The position numbers were made by a program, and so were the translations under genes. This document shows, piece by piece, positions 45,676-54,464 of a stretch of DNA of 64,000 bases (the first letter of the stretch is position 1; every line of letters begins with the position of its first letter). The notes under the pieces are model-generated. The model was not told where the DNA came from, ran no database searches, and was given only the letters and a program-made list of their open reading frames with translations. This DNA is from Candidatus Dormiibacter inghamiae (GTDB lineage Bacteria > Chloroflexota > Dormibacteria > Dormibacterales > Dormibacteraceae): assembly GCA_016464825.1 (NCBI GenBank), contig JAEKNQ010000033.1, forward strand, positions 1 through 64,000, read 5' to 3'.

Positions 45676-46082
45676 TGGTTGACGACCAGTTCTATCGCGA
45701 GTACATCCTGGACCACTACAAGAACCCGCGGAATTTCGGTCGGCTGGAGAAGCCCGACGTCAGCCACGAGGAGCTGAACCCGCTCTGTGGCGACGTGATT
45801 GGCATGGACTTCAAGCTGGCGGAGGGAAGGATCGAGGACGTGCGCTTCCACGGCCGCGGTTGCGCGATCTCGCAGGCCTCCGCCTCACTCTTGACTGAGC
45901 GGCTGAAGGGCATGCCACTGGAAGAAGCGCGGAAGATCTCCAAGGAAGAAGTGCTCGAAGAACTCGGTATCCAGATCTCGCCGGCTCGGATCAAGTGCGC
46001 GCTCCTTTCGCTGAAGGTGGTGAAGGTGGGCGCCTACGGCCTGGCGGAGGAGGAATTCGAAGAGGATGAGGATGACAGCTGA
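45675..46082 (+). CDS. sufU: Sulfur-transfer protein SufU
   Basis: The 135-residue zinc-binding sulfur acceptor carries ligands Cys38 and Asp40 (NPLCGDVI), Cys63 (GRGCAISQASAS) and Cys108 (RIKCALL). The 18-21 residue insert before the last Cys and the lack of an LPPVK motif mark it as SufU, not IscU. It accepts persulfide from SufS. The acidic tail ends EEFEEDEDDS. It overlaps the rhodanese gene by 17 nt. Confidence 0.95.
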   Translation: MVDDQFYREYILDHYKNPRNFGRLEKPDVSHEELNPLCGDVIGMDFKLAEGRIEDVRFHGRGCAISQASASLLTERLKGMPLEEARKISKEEVLEELGIQISPARIKCALLSLKVVKVGAYGLAEEEFEEDEDDS

Positions 46083-46416
46083 GGAAATGACTGAGAGTGG
46101 CTTTCGGGACCTGACGATCGAAGAGATCCAGAAGCTGATCGACTCGGGCGAGTATGAGGTGGTCGATGTGAGGGAGGGCTGGGAGCGCGAGAGCGGGCAC
46201 ATCCCCGGCTCGCGCCACATGGTGCTGAACCAGATTCTAATGAACCCCACCGCTCAGAAGTTCACTGACAAGACGATCTTCGCCTGCGAGGTGGGCGAAC
46301 GCTCAGCTGTCGCCTCCGAGATGGCCGTCGCGCTGGGCGCCAAGGATGTCGTCAACTTCCGCGGCGGCCACAAGGCCTGGCGGGAAGCGGGCAAACCGAT
46401 GGAGAAAGGACTCTGA
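46066..46416 (+). CDS. Rhodanese-like sulfurtransferase in the suf operon
   Basis: The 116-residue single rhodanese domain has VVDVREGWERESGHIPGS near residue 32 and active-site loop CEVGERS near 74, with Cys as persulfide carrier. ATG 46072 is an alternative to 46066. It lies between sufU and sufT, overlapping both. A second sulfur carrier in the Suf route is the natural reading. Rhodaneses with the loop C-x-x-G-x-R-S usually act in sulfur trafficking. Confidence 0.9.
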   Translation: MRMTAEEMTESGFRDLTIEEIQKLIDSGEYEVVDVREGWERESGHIPGSRHMVLNQILMNPTAQKFTDKTIFACEVGERSAVASEMAVALGAKDVVNFRGGHKAWREAGKPMEKGL

Positions 46417-46745
46417 TGACCGAGGAAGCGCAGGCAGCAACGGCGACTATCAAGGAGGAGGACGTCTACCAAGTCCTCCGTGAGTGCTACGACCCCGAGA
46501 TCCCTGTCAACGTGGTGGACCTGGGGTTGATCTACGAAGTGGCGATCCAGCCGCAGCGCGTGGACGTCAAGATGACACTCACGGCGATGGGCTGCCCCAT
46601 GGCCGGCGAGGTGATGACGGATGTCCGGGAGCACCTGCTGCGGCTGCCAGGCATCGAGGACGCCGGCGTGGAGATCGTCTACGACCCGCCCTGGACCCCC
46701 GAGCGGATGACCGAAGACGCCCGCTGGGAACTGGGCATGGTCTAG
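46416..46745 (+). CDS. sufT: SufT (MIP18/DUF59 family) Fe-S maturation protein
   Basis: The 109-residue DUF59 protein has YDPEIPVNVVDLGLIYEV near residue 25, TLTAMGCPMA near 55 (conserved Cys) and VYDPPWTPERMTEDAR at the end. SufT helps deliver clusters to apo-targets when demand is high. Its ATG overlaps the rhodanese stop. It is the last gene of the suf operon. Confidence 0.93.
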   Translation: MTEEAQAATATIKEEDVYQVLRECYDPEIPVNVVDLGLIYEVAIQPQRVDVKMTLTAMGCPMAGEVMTDVREHLLRLPGIEDAGVEIVYDPPWTPERMTEDARWELGMV

Positions 46746-46787
46746 TCAGGGTCCTGAGGATCCAACTCTCCTCCGCTGGCGCTCCGA

Positions 46788-47348
46788 TCAGCGGGAGCGA
46801 CGGCTGTCGAGGAGCCAGCCGAGTGATGGGTAGACCACGAGCCCTAGGGCGAGAGCCGATGAGGCCGCCACCGAGAACAGCATCCACCCGACGGCAAGTC
46901 CGTGTTCACAGTCGTTCGACGGTCCGCAGTCCCGACCGTCCATGGCTCCCGCGAAAGGAAAGAGGTGACCAAGGCTGAGGACTCCACTGCCGTAGGGCCA
47001 GAGCGAAAGCAGCCGCAGGGACCTGACGCCAGGCCACTTCAGAGCGCCGCCAAGTAACCCCAGGGCTAGTGGCGTCAGGAGCAGTGGGAGCAGGATCCGA
47101 GGCCACGACATGAGCCGAAAGGGGGGACCGACAGCACCACCGACCGCGACGATCTGACAAGCGACCGCCCAGACCCCGGTCACCACAACCGCGAGAATTC
47201 TGGGCGGGGCAAGGGCGCGTTCAAGTCCCCGCGGCGAGCGGTCTGGTGCAGGTGACTTAGCTTGCCCACGAAACGAGAGAGCGGTGACTGGGGTACGGCC
47301 CCACAGGTGGCGGCCTTTTCGCCCGACCTGCTCCGGTACTGCCTCCAA
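46788..47348 (-). CDS. Small integral membrane protein, unknown
   Basis: Up to 186 residues; the real start is unclear because the first 50 residues are Arg/Pro-rich and overlap the region just before citrate synthase. Four hydrophobic segments (about 51-72, 80-103, 110-132, 152-178) and a short loop with DGRDCGPSNDCEHG (two Cys, probably outside) are visible. The layout is convergent with suf and divergent from citrate synthase. No family is recognised. Confidence 0.5.
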   Translation of the reverse strand: MEAVPEQVGRKGRHLWGRTPVTALSFRGQAKSPAPDRSPRGLERALAPPRILAVVVTGVWAVACQIVAVGGAVGPPFRLMSWPRILLPLLLTPLALGLLGGALKWPGVRSLRLLSLWPYGSGVLSLGHLFPFAGAMDGRDCGPSNDCEHGLAVGWMLFSVAASSALALGLVVYPSLGWLLDSRRSR

Positions 47349-47388
47349 GTGCCATCGCCGCCGGTCAAGATCGCGGGTCCGAAGTGCC

Positions 47389-47394
47389 TAAACT
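47389..47394 (+). promoter_or_regulatory. -10 hexamer TAAACT for citrate synthase
   Basis: TAAACT ends 10 nt before ATG 47405 and lies downstream of GTG 47384, so the ATG is the likelier start. Confidence 0.5.
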
Positions 47395-47404
47395 CATTTT
47401 TCGG

Positions 47405-48529
47405 ATGGAGACTGTCCCGTTTCGGCCTGGACTGGAGGGCGTGGTCGCCGCCCAAACCGAGATCAGCGAGGTCGATGGGCAGAACGGCCGCCTGATCTAT
47501 CGCGGCGGCCACCTCATCAACGAGCTTGCCGATCGCTCGTACGAAGCGATCGCCTACCTGCTCTGGCACGGTGAGCTGCCCAGCCAGGAGCAGGAGGCCG
47601 AGCTCAAGGCTCAGTTCGCCCAGCATCGCGGGCTGAATGAACAGGCCCGAGCGGCGCTGGCGGGCCTCGGCGCGGACGTGGACCCGATGGACGCTCTCCG
47701 CACCCTGCTCTCCGCCCAGACTGCAGCTCCCGGCTGTCCCAAGCCCACGCTGGAAGAGGCGGTCAAGATAACTGCCGTCATGCCGACCGAGGTGGCGGCC
47801 TTTTACCGACGGGTCCAAGGTAAGGAGCCAATCGATCCTCGCAGCGACCTCGGCCACGCCGCCAACTTCGTCTACATGCTGGAGGGCAAGGAACCGAGCC
47901 CGGACAGAGTCCGCTACCTGGAGAGCTACCTGGTCCTGCTGGCCGATCACGGCCTCAACGCCTCCACCTTTGCCACCCGGGTGACTGCCTCGACTGGCAG
48001 CGATTTGGCCTCTGCCATCGTCGCCGGCGTTGCGGCCCTGAAGGGGCCCGCTCACGGCGGAGCCGCCACAGCAGCGATGGTGATGCTGCACCAGGTTGGC
48101 GGCGCTGACAACGCTGAAAAGTTCGTCGTCGACCTGCTCAACACCAAGGGCCGGCTGATGGGGTTCGGCCACCGGATCTACCGCACCTACGACCCGCGCG
48201 CCAAGATCCTGAAGCAGCTGGCGGAGCAGGGCAATCCCGAGTTCTACGCAGTCGCCGCCAAGGTGGAGGAAGTGGCCCTACGCGAACTGCTGGCTCGCCA
48301 CCCTGAACGGCCCAACGCCACCAACGTGGACTATTACTCAGCCGGCGTGCTGGCCGCGGCCGGCTTCCCGAAGGAGTTCTTCAGCTGCGTCTTCGCCGCC
48401 TCCCGCGTGGTGGGTTGGACCGCCCACGTGCTGGAGTACATGGCGAAGGACGGCCGCATTCTCCGTCCCGCCTCCGAATGGCTGGGCCCGGAGCCAGGCG
48501 CCCACAACTCAAGCGGCAAGCAGAACTAG
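47405..48529 (+). CDS. Citrate synthase (type II-like, CitZ/PrpC group)
   Basis: The 374-residue protein condenses acetyl-CoA (or propionyl-CoA) with oxaloacetate. Catalytic His residues lie in ADHGLNASTF and GPAHGGAAT. FGHRIYRTYDPRAK and the late Asp in NVDYYSAGVL are intact. Length and motifs fit the Gram-positive dimeric group, in which citrate and methylcitrate synthases cannot be told apart by eye. Its TAG stop now forms the left edge of repeat A. Before insertion lpd probably followed directly. Confidence 0.93.
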   Translation: METVPFRPGLEGVVAAQTEISEVDGQNGRLIYRGGHLINELADRSYEAIAYLLWHGELPSQEQEAELKAQFAQHRGLNEQARAALAGLGADVDPMDALRTLLSAQTAAPGCPKPTLEEAVKITAVMPTEVAAFYRRVQGKEPIDPRSDLGHAANFVYMLEGKEPSPDRVRYLESYLVLLADHGLNASTFATRVTASTGSDLASAIVAGVAALKGPAHGGAATAAMVMLHQVGGADNAEKFVVDLLNTKGRLMGFGHRIYRTYDPRAKILKQLAEQGNPEFYAVAAKVEEVALRELLARHPERPNATNVDYYSAGVLAAAGFPKEFFSCVFAASRVVGWTAHVLEYMAKDGRILRPASEWLGPEPGAHNSSGKQN

Positions 48530-48743
48530 TGTCCTGCGTCAGCTGTTCGGTGGACAGATTGTTGCAAGCGCCCGAAGGGTGCTGGTCCGGGTGCCGAGGA
48601 CAAGGAACGGGTGGAACTAGGAGGAGCGCACTTCCAGCCGGGGCCCGCGCAGCGGGGGCGTGCTGCGACGGGCCCCATTCCGAAACGCCGGCATCGGCGC
48701 CCGAAGCCGCAATCGGCCGCCGAATCTCTGGCGCAGGACACTA
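48527..48743. repeat. Palindromic repeat element, copy A
   Basis: Left arm TAGTGTCCTGCGTCAG (from 48527) is complementary to the right arm ending CTGGCGCAGGACACTA (48743). The shared core is GTGGAACTAGGAGGAGCGC (48611-48629) and ACGCCGGCATCGGCG (48685-48699). A second long-range pairing joins AGATTGTTGC near 48556 with GCCGCAATC near 48710. It fills the whole gltA-lpd gap: the left TA is part of the gltA stop, the right TA touches the lpd ATG. Confidence 0.85.
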
Positions 48744-50117
48744 ATGGCGGCGAGTGAGTACGACGTCGCCATCCTGGGCGGCGGTACCGGCGGCTACACC
48801 GCGGCGATCCGAGCAGCGCAGCTCGAACAGCGCGTGGTTCTGGTGGAGCAGGCCAAGCTGGGCGGAACCTGCCTCCACCTCGGCTGCATCCCGACTAAGG
48901 CCCTTCTGGAGTCGTCGAACCTCTTCCACAAACTTCACGCGCGGGGCAGCGAGTACGGTATCAGCGGCGAGGTCAAATTCGATGCCGCTACCGTGGCCAG
49001 CCGCCGCGACGCTATCGTGAACCAGCTCTGGAAGGGAGTTCAGGGCCTGATGAAGAAGAACCGCATAGATGTCATCGAAGGCCACGGAACGATGACCGGC
49101 AGAGACAGCATCCAGGTGGGCGAGCAGACTGTCAAGGCCAAGGCAGTCATCGTGGCGACAGGCTCCCGCCCTCGAGGCCTACCCGGAGTCGAGTTCGACG
49201 GGCGGCGCGTGATCAACTCCGACCACGCGGTCCTGGCCACTGAGATCCCCCAGTCGGTGGCCATCATCGGCGCCGGTGCCATCGGCGTCGAGTTCGCCAC
49301 CTACTACCGGCAGCTCGGAGCCGAGGTGACGCTGGTGGAAGCACTGCCCCGGCTCGTCCCTCTGGAGGACGAGGAAGTCTCGAAGGTCATGCTGCAAGCG
49401 TTCAAGAAATCAGGCATCGACTGCCGCGTGAACGCCAGGGTCCGAGAGGTGAGGCCAGCGGAAGAAGGCGTGACTCTGCAGCTGGAAGATGGTGAGGTGA
49501 GAGCTGAGCAGCTGCTGATCGCCATTGGGCGGGTGGCCAACAGTGAAGACTGCGGGCTTCAGGAAGCCGGGGTCGAGTGTGACCAGCGTGGTTTCGTCAA
49601 GACCAATGAGTGGATGCGAACGAACGAGGCAGGCATCTGGGCGATCGGCGACGTGGTCGGGGGCTACCTGCTGGCCCATGCGGCGGCGCACGAAGGTGTC
49701 ACGGCGGTCGAGGACATCGCCGGCCGGCGAATCCAAGCCATGGAGCAGGATCTCATCACACGCTGCACCTACTCGACACCAGAGATCGCTTCAGTCGGCC
49801 TGACTGAGACCCAGGCCCGCGAGCAGGGCCACGAGGTGAAGAGCGGGAAGTTTCCCTTCCTCGCCAATGGTCGCGCCCTGATTCACGGTGAGACCGAAGG
49901 TTTCGCCAAGCTGATCGCCGATGGCAAAACAGGCCAACTGCTGGGAGCCCATGTCGTCGGCGTGCAGGCGACGGAGCTGATCGCCGAGCCTGCCCTGGCC
50001 CGCCTGTTCCAGGGCGACGCCTGGGAGATCGGCCGCAACATTCACCCCCACCCGACCCTGACCGAGGTGCTCGGCGAGGCAGCGCTCGCGGTCGATGGAG
50101 CCGCGCTCAACATCTAA
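48744..50117 (+). CDS. lpdA: Dihydrolipoyl dehydrogenase (E3)
   Basis: The 457-residue flavoprotein has FAD motif AILGGGTGGYTAAIRAA, redox disulfide GGTCLHLGCIPTK, NAD motif AIIGAGAIGVEFATYY and C-terminal base His/Glu in NIHPHPTLTEVLGEA. It reoxidises lipoyl-E2. ATG 48744 directly abuts repeat A; the frame upstream belongs to the repeat. E1 and E2 genes follow. Confidence 0.95.
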   Translation: MAASEYDVAILGGGTGGYTAAIRAAQLEQRVVLVEQAKLGGTCLHLGCIPTKALLESSNLFHKLHARGSEYGISGEVKFDAATVASRRDAIVNQLWKGVQGLMKKNRIDVIEGHGTMTGRDSIQVGEQTVKAKAVIVATGSRPRGLPGVEFDGRRVINSDHAVLATEIPQSVAIIGAGAIGVEFATYYRQLGAEVTLVEALPRLVPLEDEEVSKVMLQAFKKSGIDCRVNARVREVRPAEEGVTLQLEDGEVRAEQLLIAIGRVANSEDCGLQEAGVECDQRGFVKTNEWMRTNEAGIWAIGDVVGGYLLAHAAAHEGVTAVEDIAGRRIQAMEQDLITRCTYSTPEIASVGLTETQAREQGHEVKSGKFPFLANGRALIHGETEGFAKLIADGKTGQLLGAHVVGVQATELIAEPALARLFQGDAWEIGRNIHPHPTLTEVLGEAALAVDGAALNI

Positions 50118-50131
50118 GAGGCAGACTAAAC

Positions 50132-52201
50132 ATGGCGCAGACGCAATCCAAGGCACAAGAGACGACCACCAAGGTCGGAGCGTGGTACTACCAGGAACCC
50201 GTGGACTGGCGAGACACCGATCTGGACGAGGAGACGCTGCGCAGCTGGTTTCATCTCATGCTTCTTGGCCGTCAGATCGATTACCGCTGCCAGGTCCTGA
50301 ACCGCCAGGGTCGCGCTCCCTTCATCATTTCGTGCGCCGGCCACGAGGCTGCCCAGATCGGGGCCTCCTGGCCGCTTCGGCCCCAGCACGACTGGATCTC
50401 TCCCTACTATCGCGACGTCGTCCTCTGCTTCCGCATGGGCTTGACGCCGCTGGACCTCATGCTCTCGGTGCTGGCCAAGCCGGCGGACCCCGCCTCCGGC
50501 GGCAAGCAGACTCCCGGCCATTTCAGCGACACCCGGCTCAACATCATCTCCGGCGGTTCCCCTCTGTCGACACAGATGGTCCACGGCGCCGGCGCGGCCT
50601 ACGCGCTCAAGATGGACGGCTCGGACAAGATGGTCATGACCTCCTACGGTGAGGGCGCCGGCTCCGAGGGTGACGCCCATGAGGCCTTCAACTTCGCAGC
50701 CATCTACAAGCTGCCCATCGTCTTCCTCTGCCAGAACAACGGCTTTGCCATCTCGACGCCCTTCAGCAAGGAGTACGCGGTCGAGCACGCTGCGCAGCGG
50801 GCTCTCGGCTATGGTTTCCCCGGCGTCACCCTCGACGGGCGCGACCCGGTAACCGTCTACCACGTCGCCAAACAGGCGGTGGCTCGAGCGCGTGGGGGCC
50901 AGGGCCCGACGCTCATCGAGACGATCGTCGACCGTCTGGGGGCGCACTCGTCAGAAGACGATCAGCGGCGCTACCGCACCCAGGAGGAGCTGGAAAAGCT
51001 TGCCTCCAACGATTGCCTAAGCCGCTTTCGCACCAAGCTGGTCGAGCAGGGCATCCTCAGCGAGAAGCAGGTCCAAGAGTACGAGGATGATGTCAAGGAG
51101 GAGGTCACCCAGGCCACCCGACAGGGGCTCGACTCGCCCGACGCCAAACCTGAGGACGCGCTGACCAACGTGTACGCGCCGAGTGTGCCCGAGGCCACGG
51201 ACCCCGCGCCGGACGCCGAGACGGAAGAGGTCAACATGGTGCAGGCGCTGCGGGATGCCCTCGCCTGGGAGATGGAGCACGACGAGCGCGTGGTGGTGCT
51301 GGGCGAGGACGTCGGACCGAAGGGCGGCGTCTTCCTGGTCACCGACGGCCTCTACCATCGCTTCGGCGCCGAACGTGTGCTGGACACGCCGATCGCCGAG
51401 TCATCCATTGCGGGCGTCGCATTGGGTTTAGCGCTTGCCGGCAAGCGGCCCATGGCGGAGATGCAGTTCACAGACTTCGCCCACATGGCCTTCAATCAGA
51501 TCACCAACGAGATAGCGAAGTTCCGCTACCGAAGCAACGGGGACTGGGGCGTGCCCATGGTCATCCGGGCGCCGATGGGCGGTCACGTACATGGCGCTCT
51601 CTACCACTCGCAGTCGATTGAGGCGCGCTTTGCGACACCGGGCCTGAAGATAGTCATTCCCTCGACCCCGTATGAGGCGAAGGGATTGCTCTTCGCAGCC
51701 ATGCGCGATGAGGATCCTGTGCTCTTCTTCGAGCACAAGCGCCTCTACCGCATGTTCAAGGAGGCTGTGCCCAAGGGTGAGTACCTGATCCCCCTCCAGC
51801 AGGCCAGGGTCGTGCGAGCGGGGGATGACATCTCGGTATTCTGCTACGGCCTGATGGTGCACTACGCGCTGCAGGCGGCGAAGAACCTGGAGGAAAAGGG
51901 TTACAGCGTCGAGGTGGTCGACCTGCGGACAGTCTATCCACTGGACAAGGACGCCATCCTCACCTCAGCCCGCAAGACCGGCAAGTGCCTGGTCCTCTAC
52001 GAGGACAACTTCAGCGTGTCGGTGGGCTCCGAGGTAGCAGCCATCATCGCCGATGAGGCGTGGCGCTGGCTCGACGCTCCTGTCAAGCGGCTGGGCGGCC
52101 TGGATGTGCCGGCGATGCCGTATGCGGAGCCGATGGAGAACTTTTTCATGCCCAATCCCGAAAAGGTCTCGCAGGCGCTGAAGGAACTGGCGGAGTTCTA
52201 G
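50132..52201 (+). CDS. 2-oxoacid dehydrogenase E1, alpha and beta subunits fused (branched-chain type)
   Basis: The 689-residue thiamine-diphosphate enzyme starts 14 nt after lpd. Residues about 1-340 are E1-alpha (TPP-binding GEGAGSEGDAHEAFNF ending in CQNN; HSSEDDQRRYR phosphorylation-loop-like region). A 40-residue acidic linker precedes E1-beta (about 375-689, LGEDVGPKGGVFLVTDGL, TPIAESSIAGVALGLA). Similarity is greatest to branched-chain 2-oxoacid dehydrogenases, but pyruvate cannot be excluded. The TAG stop forms the edge of repeat B. Confidence 0.92.
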   Translation: MAQTQSKAQETTTKVGAWYYQEPVDWRDTDLDEETLRSWFHLMLLGRQIDYRCQVLNRQGRAPFIISCAGHEAAQIGASWPLRPQHDWISPYYRDVVLCFRMGLTPLDLMLSVLAKPADPASGGKQTPGHFSDTRLNIISGGSPLSTQMVHGAGAAYALKMDGSDKMVMTSYGEGAGSEGDAHEAFNFAAIYKLPIVFLCQNNGFAISTPFSKEYAVEHAAQRALGYGFPGVTLDGRDPVTVYHVAKQAVARARGGQGPTLIETIVDRLGAHSSEDDQRRYRTQEELEKLASNDCLSRFRTKLVEQGILSEKQVQEYEDDVKEEVTQATRQGLDSPDAKPEDALTNVYAPSVPEATDPAPDAETEEVNMVQALRDALAWEMEHDERVVVLGEDVGPKGGVFLVTDGLYHRFGAERVLDTPIAESSIAGVALGLALAGKRPMAEMQFTDFAHMAFNQITNEIAKFRYRSNGDWGVPMVIRAPMGGHVHGALYHSQSIEARFATPGLKIVIPSTPYEAKGLLFAAMRDEDPVLFFEHKRLYRMFKEAVPKGEYLIPLQQARVVRAGDDISVFCYGLMVHYALQAAKNLEEKGYSVEVVDLRTVYPLDKDAILTSARKTGKCLVLYEDNFSVSVGSEVAAIIADEAWRWLDAPVKRLGGLDVPAMPYAEPMENFFMPNPEKVSQALKELAEF

Positions 52202-52408
52202 TGTCCTGCGCCAGAAGTTCGTTGAGTAGATTGTGGCAGGCGCCCAGTGCGCGCCCGTCCGGGCGCCGACAGGAATCGGTGGGACTAGGACGAGCGCACT
52301 TCCAGCCGGGGCCGCAGCGGGGGCGTGCGACGACGGGCCGGGCCCCACGACGCGCGCATCGGCGTCCGGAGCCGCAATCTGCCAGCGAATGTCTGGGGCG
52401 AGACACTA
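52199..52408. repeat. Palindromic repeat element, copy B
   Basis: This is the closest relative of copy A, 210 bp. Arms are TAGTGTCCTGCGCCAGA (52199-52215) and TCTGGGGCGAGACACTA (52392-52408). The core is GTGGGACTAGGACGAGCGC (52279-52297) and ACGCGCGCATCGGCG (52350-52364). An inner pairing joins AGATTGTGGC near 52229 and GCCGCAATCT near 52371. Its left TA lies in the E1 stop codon and its right end is 4 nt from the E2 start. Confidence 0.88.
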
Positions 52409-52412
52409 GCTG

Positions 52413-53786
52413 ATGCCCACGACCAAGGTAACGATGCCGCAGCTGGGCGAGTCCGTCCATGAGGGGACCATCGCCAAGTGGCTGGTGAAGCCGGGTGACA
52501 AGCTGGTGGAGTTCGAACCCATGCTCGAGGTGGACACCGACAAGGTGAACGCCGAGGTGCCGGCGCCGGTGACGGGCGTGCTGAAGGAGATCCTGGCCCA
52601 AGAAGGCGCGACAGTCCAGGCCGGCAGCGAGATCGCCGTCGTCGAGCTGGAGGGTGAGGGCAACGGCGCAGCCGCTCCTGAGAAGGTGGAGGCGACCGCC
52701 GCGGCGGCAGATGAGCCGGCCGGCGGCGGCGACGCCATGCCGTCGGCTGAACAGGCGAGAGCCGCCGACGCGCAGCCCAGACCGTCGCCGCAGTCGGCGC
52801 CGGAGTCTCCCAGTCAGGGTCCAGCGGAAGCGGCCAAAGCCCCAGCGGCCGCCCAGCCGGACAGCCCGGTGCATCGCTTCTCGCCGGGCGTGCTCATGCT
52901 GGCCGAGGAGAGCGGCGTTGATCTCGCTCGGATCAAGGGGACAGGGCTCGGCGGCCGGGTGACCAAGCGGGACGTGCGCCAGTTCGTGGAAGGACAGCAC
53001 GGCCCGGAAGCTGCACCGGGGGAACTGGCGCCGACCGGCGCCACCTCGACGCCAGACACCGCGGCCGACCGGCCGATTGCCACCGGCGAGGGCGACCAGA
53101 CAGTCCCGCTCACGCGCATGCGCAGGCTGATCGCCGAGAACATGACCAAGTCGAAGGCGACCATCCCCCACGCCTGGCAGACGCAGGAGGTGGACATGAG
53201 CGGCGTGGTGGCCAACCGCTCTCACCACAAGGCGGCCTTCGCCGAGCGCGAAGGCTTCTCACTCACCTACCTGCCTTATGTGATCGCCGCCGCGGTAGCG
53301 TCCCTGCGCGAGCATCCCCAGGTAAACGCCACCTTCAATGGCGACGCGATCCTGGTCCACGGCAAGATCAACCTCGGCGTCTCGGTTGGCTTCGAGGACA
53401 CGCTGCTGGTGCCGGTGATCAAGAGCGCCGACTCCCTCTCGTTGGCAGGCATCGCCCGGGCGGTGAACGACCTCGCCGGCCGCGCGAAGACACAGCAGCT
53501 GAAGGGGGATGACCTGCAGGGCGGCACCTTCACTGTGAACAACTCGGGCACTTTCGGCACGCTGTTCAGCTACTCGGTGATCAGCCCGGGCCAGGCCGGC
53601 ATCCTGACCATGGAGGCCATCGTCGAGCGCCCCGTGGCGGTCGGGGGGATGATCGGGATCAAGCCGATGATGTACCTGTGCTTCAGCTTCGACCATCGGA
53701 CGCTGGACGGTCTGCAAGCAGCGCGCTATCTGACCAGTTGCCGCCGGTGGCTGGAAGCGGTCACCGCCGAGACCCCTATCTACTGA
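52413..53786 (+). CDS. Dihydrolipoyllysine acyltransferase (E2) of a 2-oxoacid dehydrogenase complex
   Basis: The 457 residues comprise one lipoyl domain (lipoyl Lys44 in EVDTDKVNAEV), an Ala/Pro/Glu-rich linker, a peripheral-subunit-binding domain (VLMLAEESGVDLARIKGTG, then GGRVTKRDVRQFVE), a second linker and a catalytic domain from about 230 (PLTRMRRLIAENMTKSK). The active site is CFSFDHRTLDGLQAARYL (His and Asp). It forms the complex core with the E1 and E3 encoded just upstream. Confidence 0.94.
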   Translation: MPTTKVTMPQLGESVHEGTIAKWLVKPGDKLVEFEPMLEVDTDKVNAEVPAPVTGVLKEILAQEGATVQAGSEIAVVELEGEGNGAAAPEKVEATAAAADEPAGGGDAMPSAEQARAADAQPRPSPQSAPESPSQGPAEAAKAPAAAQPDSPVHRFSPGVLMLAEESGVDLARIKGTGLGGRVTKRDVRQFVEGQHGPEAAPGELAPTGATSTPDTAADRPIATGEGDQTVPLTRMRRLIAENMTKSKATIPHAWQTQEVDMSGVVANRSHHKAAFAEREGFSLTYLPYVIAAAVASLREHPQVNATFNGDAILVHGKINLGVSVGFEDTLLVPVIKSADSLSLAGIARAVNDLAGRAKTQQLKGDDLQGGTFTVNNSGTFGTLFSYSVISPGQAGILTMEAIVERPVAVGGMIGIKPMMYLCFSFDHRTLDGLQAARYLTSCRRWLEAVTAETPIY

Positions 53787-53804
53787 GCCTCCTCGCGACG
53801 ACAC

Positions 53805-54464
53805 ATGACATCTGAGCCGGAGGACCGGAGGCTGGCCCTGCTCGTTCAGACGAGGGATGAGCCAGGCGTTCTGCACGAGATAGCAGGCGCCATCCTGAGC
53901 CATCAGGCCAACATCACCTATATCGCCACCTCAGCGGTGGGCGAGACGCAGATTGAGCTTGAGGGGTTCGCCGACAGCGGGAAGCTGCTGGCCGACCTGC
54001 AGGCGCTGGGAGTGGTGGAATCGGTGCTGCCTGTGCCCTCCTTTGACCATATCTTCGGCAAGCGCGTCATAGTGGTCGGAGGTGGCGCGCAGGTAGGGAT
54101 GGTGGCGCAGGGCGCCATCGCCGAGGCGGATCGCCACAACATCCGCGGTGAGCGCATCTCGGTCGACACCATCCCATTAGTCGGAGAAAGTCAGCTGGCA
54201 CAGTCGGTGCGGGCTGTGGCCCGGCTGCATCGCGCTCGAGCACTGGTGCTGGCCGGAGCGCTCATGGGCGGTGAGATCACGACTGCCGTTCGCCAAATTC
54301 AAGAGGCGGGGATCATAGTCCTGTGCACAAGCATGGCCGGCTCGGTAGTGGAAACGGCCGATCTGGTGGTGAGCGACCCGTTGGAGGCTGGCGTGATGGC
54401 GGTGATGCTGGTTGCCGACACTGCGCAGTTCTCGATCGACCGAGTTCGCGGCCGCCGGTTCTAA
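53805..54464 (+). CDS. ACT-domain regulatory protein with a C-terminal DUF5612-like domain
   Basis: The 219-residue protein has an N-terminal ACT fold (LALLVQTRDEPGVLHEIAGAI, about 8-75) followed by an alpha/beta domain (KRVIVVGGGAQVGMVAQGAIAEAD, then IIVLCTSMAGSVVETADLVVSDPLEAG). The latter resembles DUF5612, found mainly in archaeal regulators of amino-acid metabolism. It lies 18 nt after E2, so it may sense a branched-chain amino acid and adjust the complex. No enzymatic motif is evident. Confidence 0.78.
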   Translation: MTSEPEDRRLALLVQTRDEPGVLHEIAGAILSHQANITYIATSAVGETQIELEGFADSGKLLADLQALGVVESVLPVPSFDHIFGKRVIVVGGGAQVGMVAQGAIAEADRHNIRGERISVDTIPLVGESQLAQSVRAVARLHRARALVLAGALMGGEITTAVRQIQEAGIIVLCTSMAGSVVETADLVVSDPLEAGVMAVMLVADTAQFSIDRVRGRRF

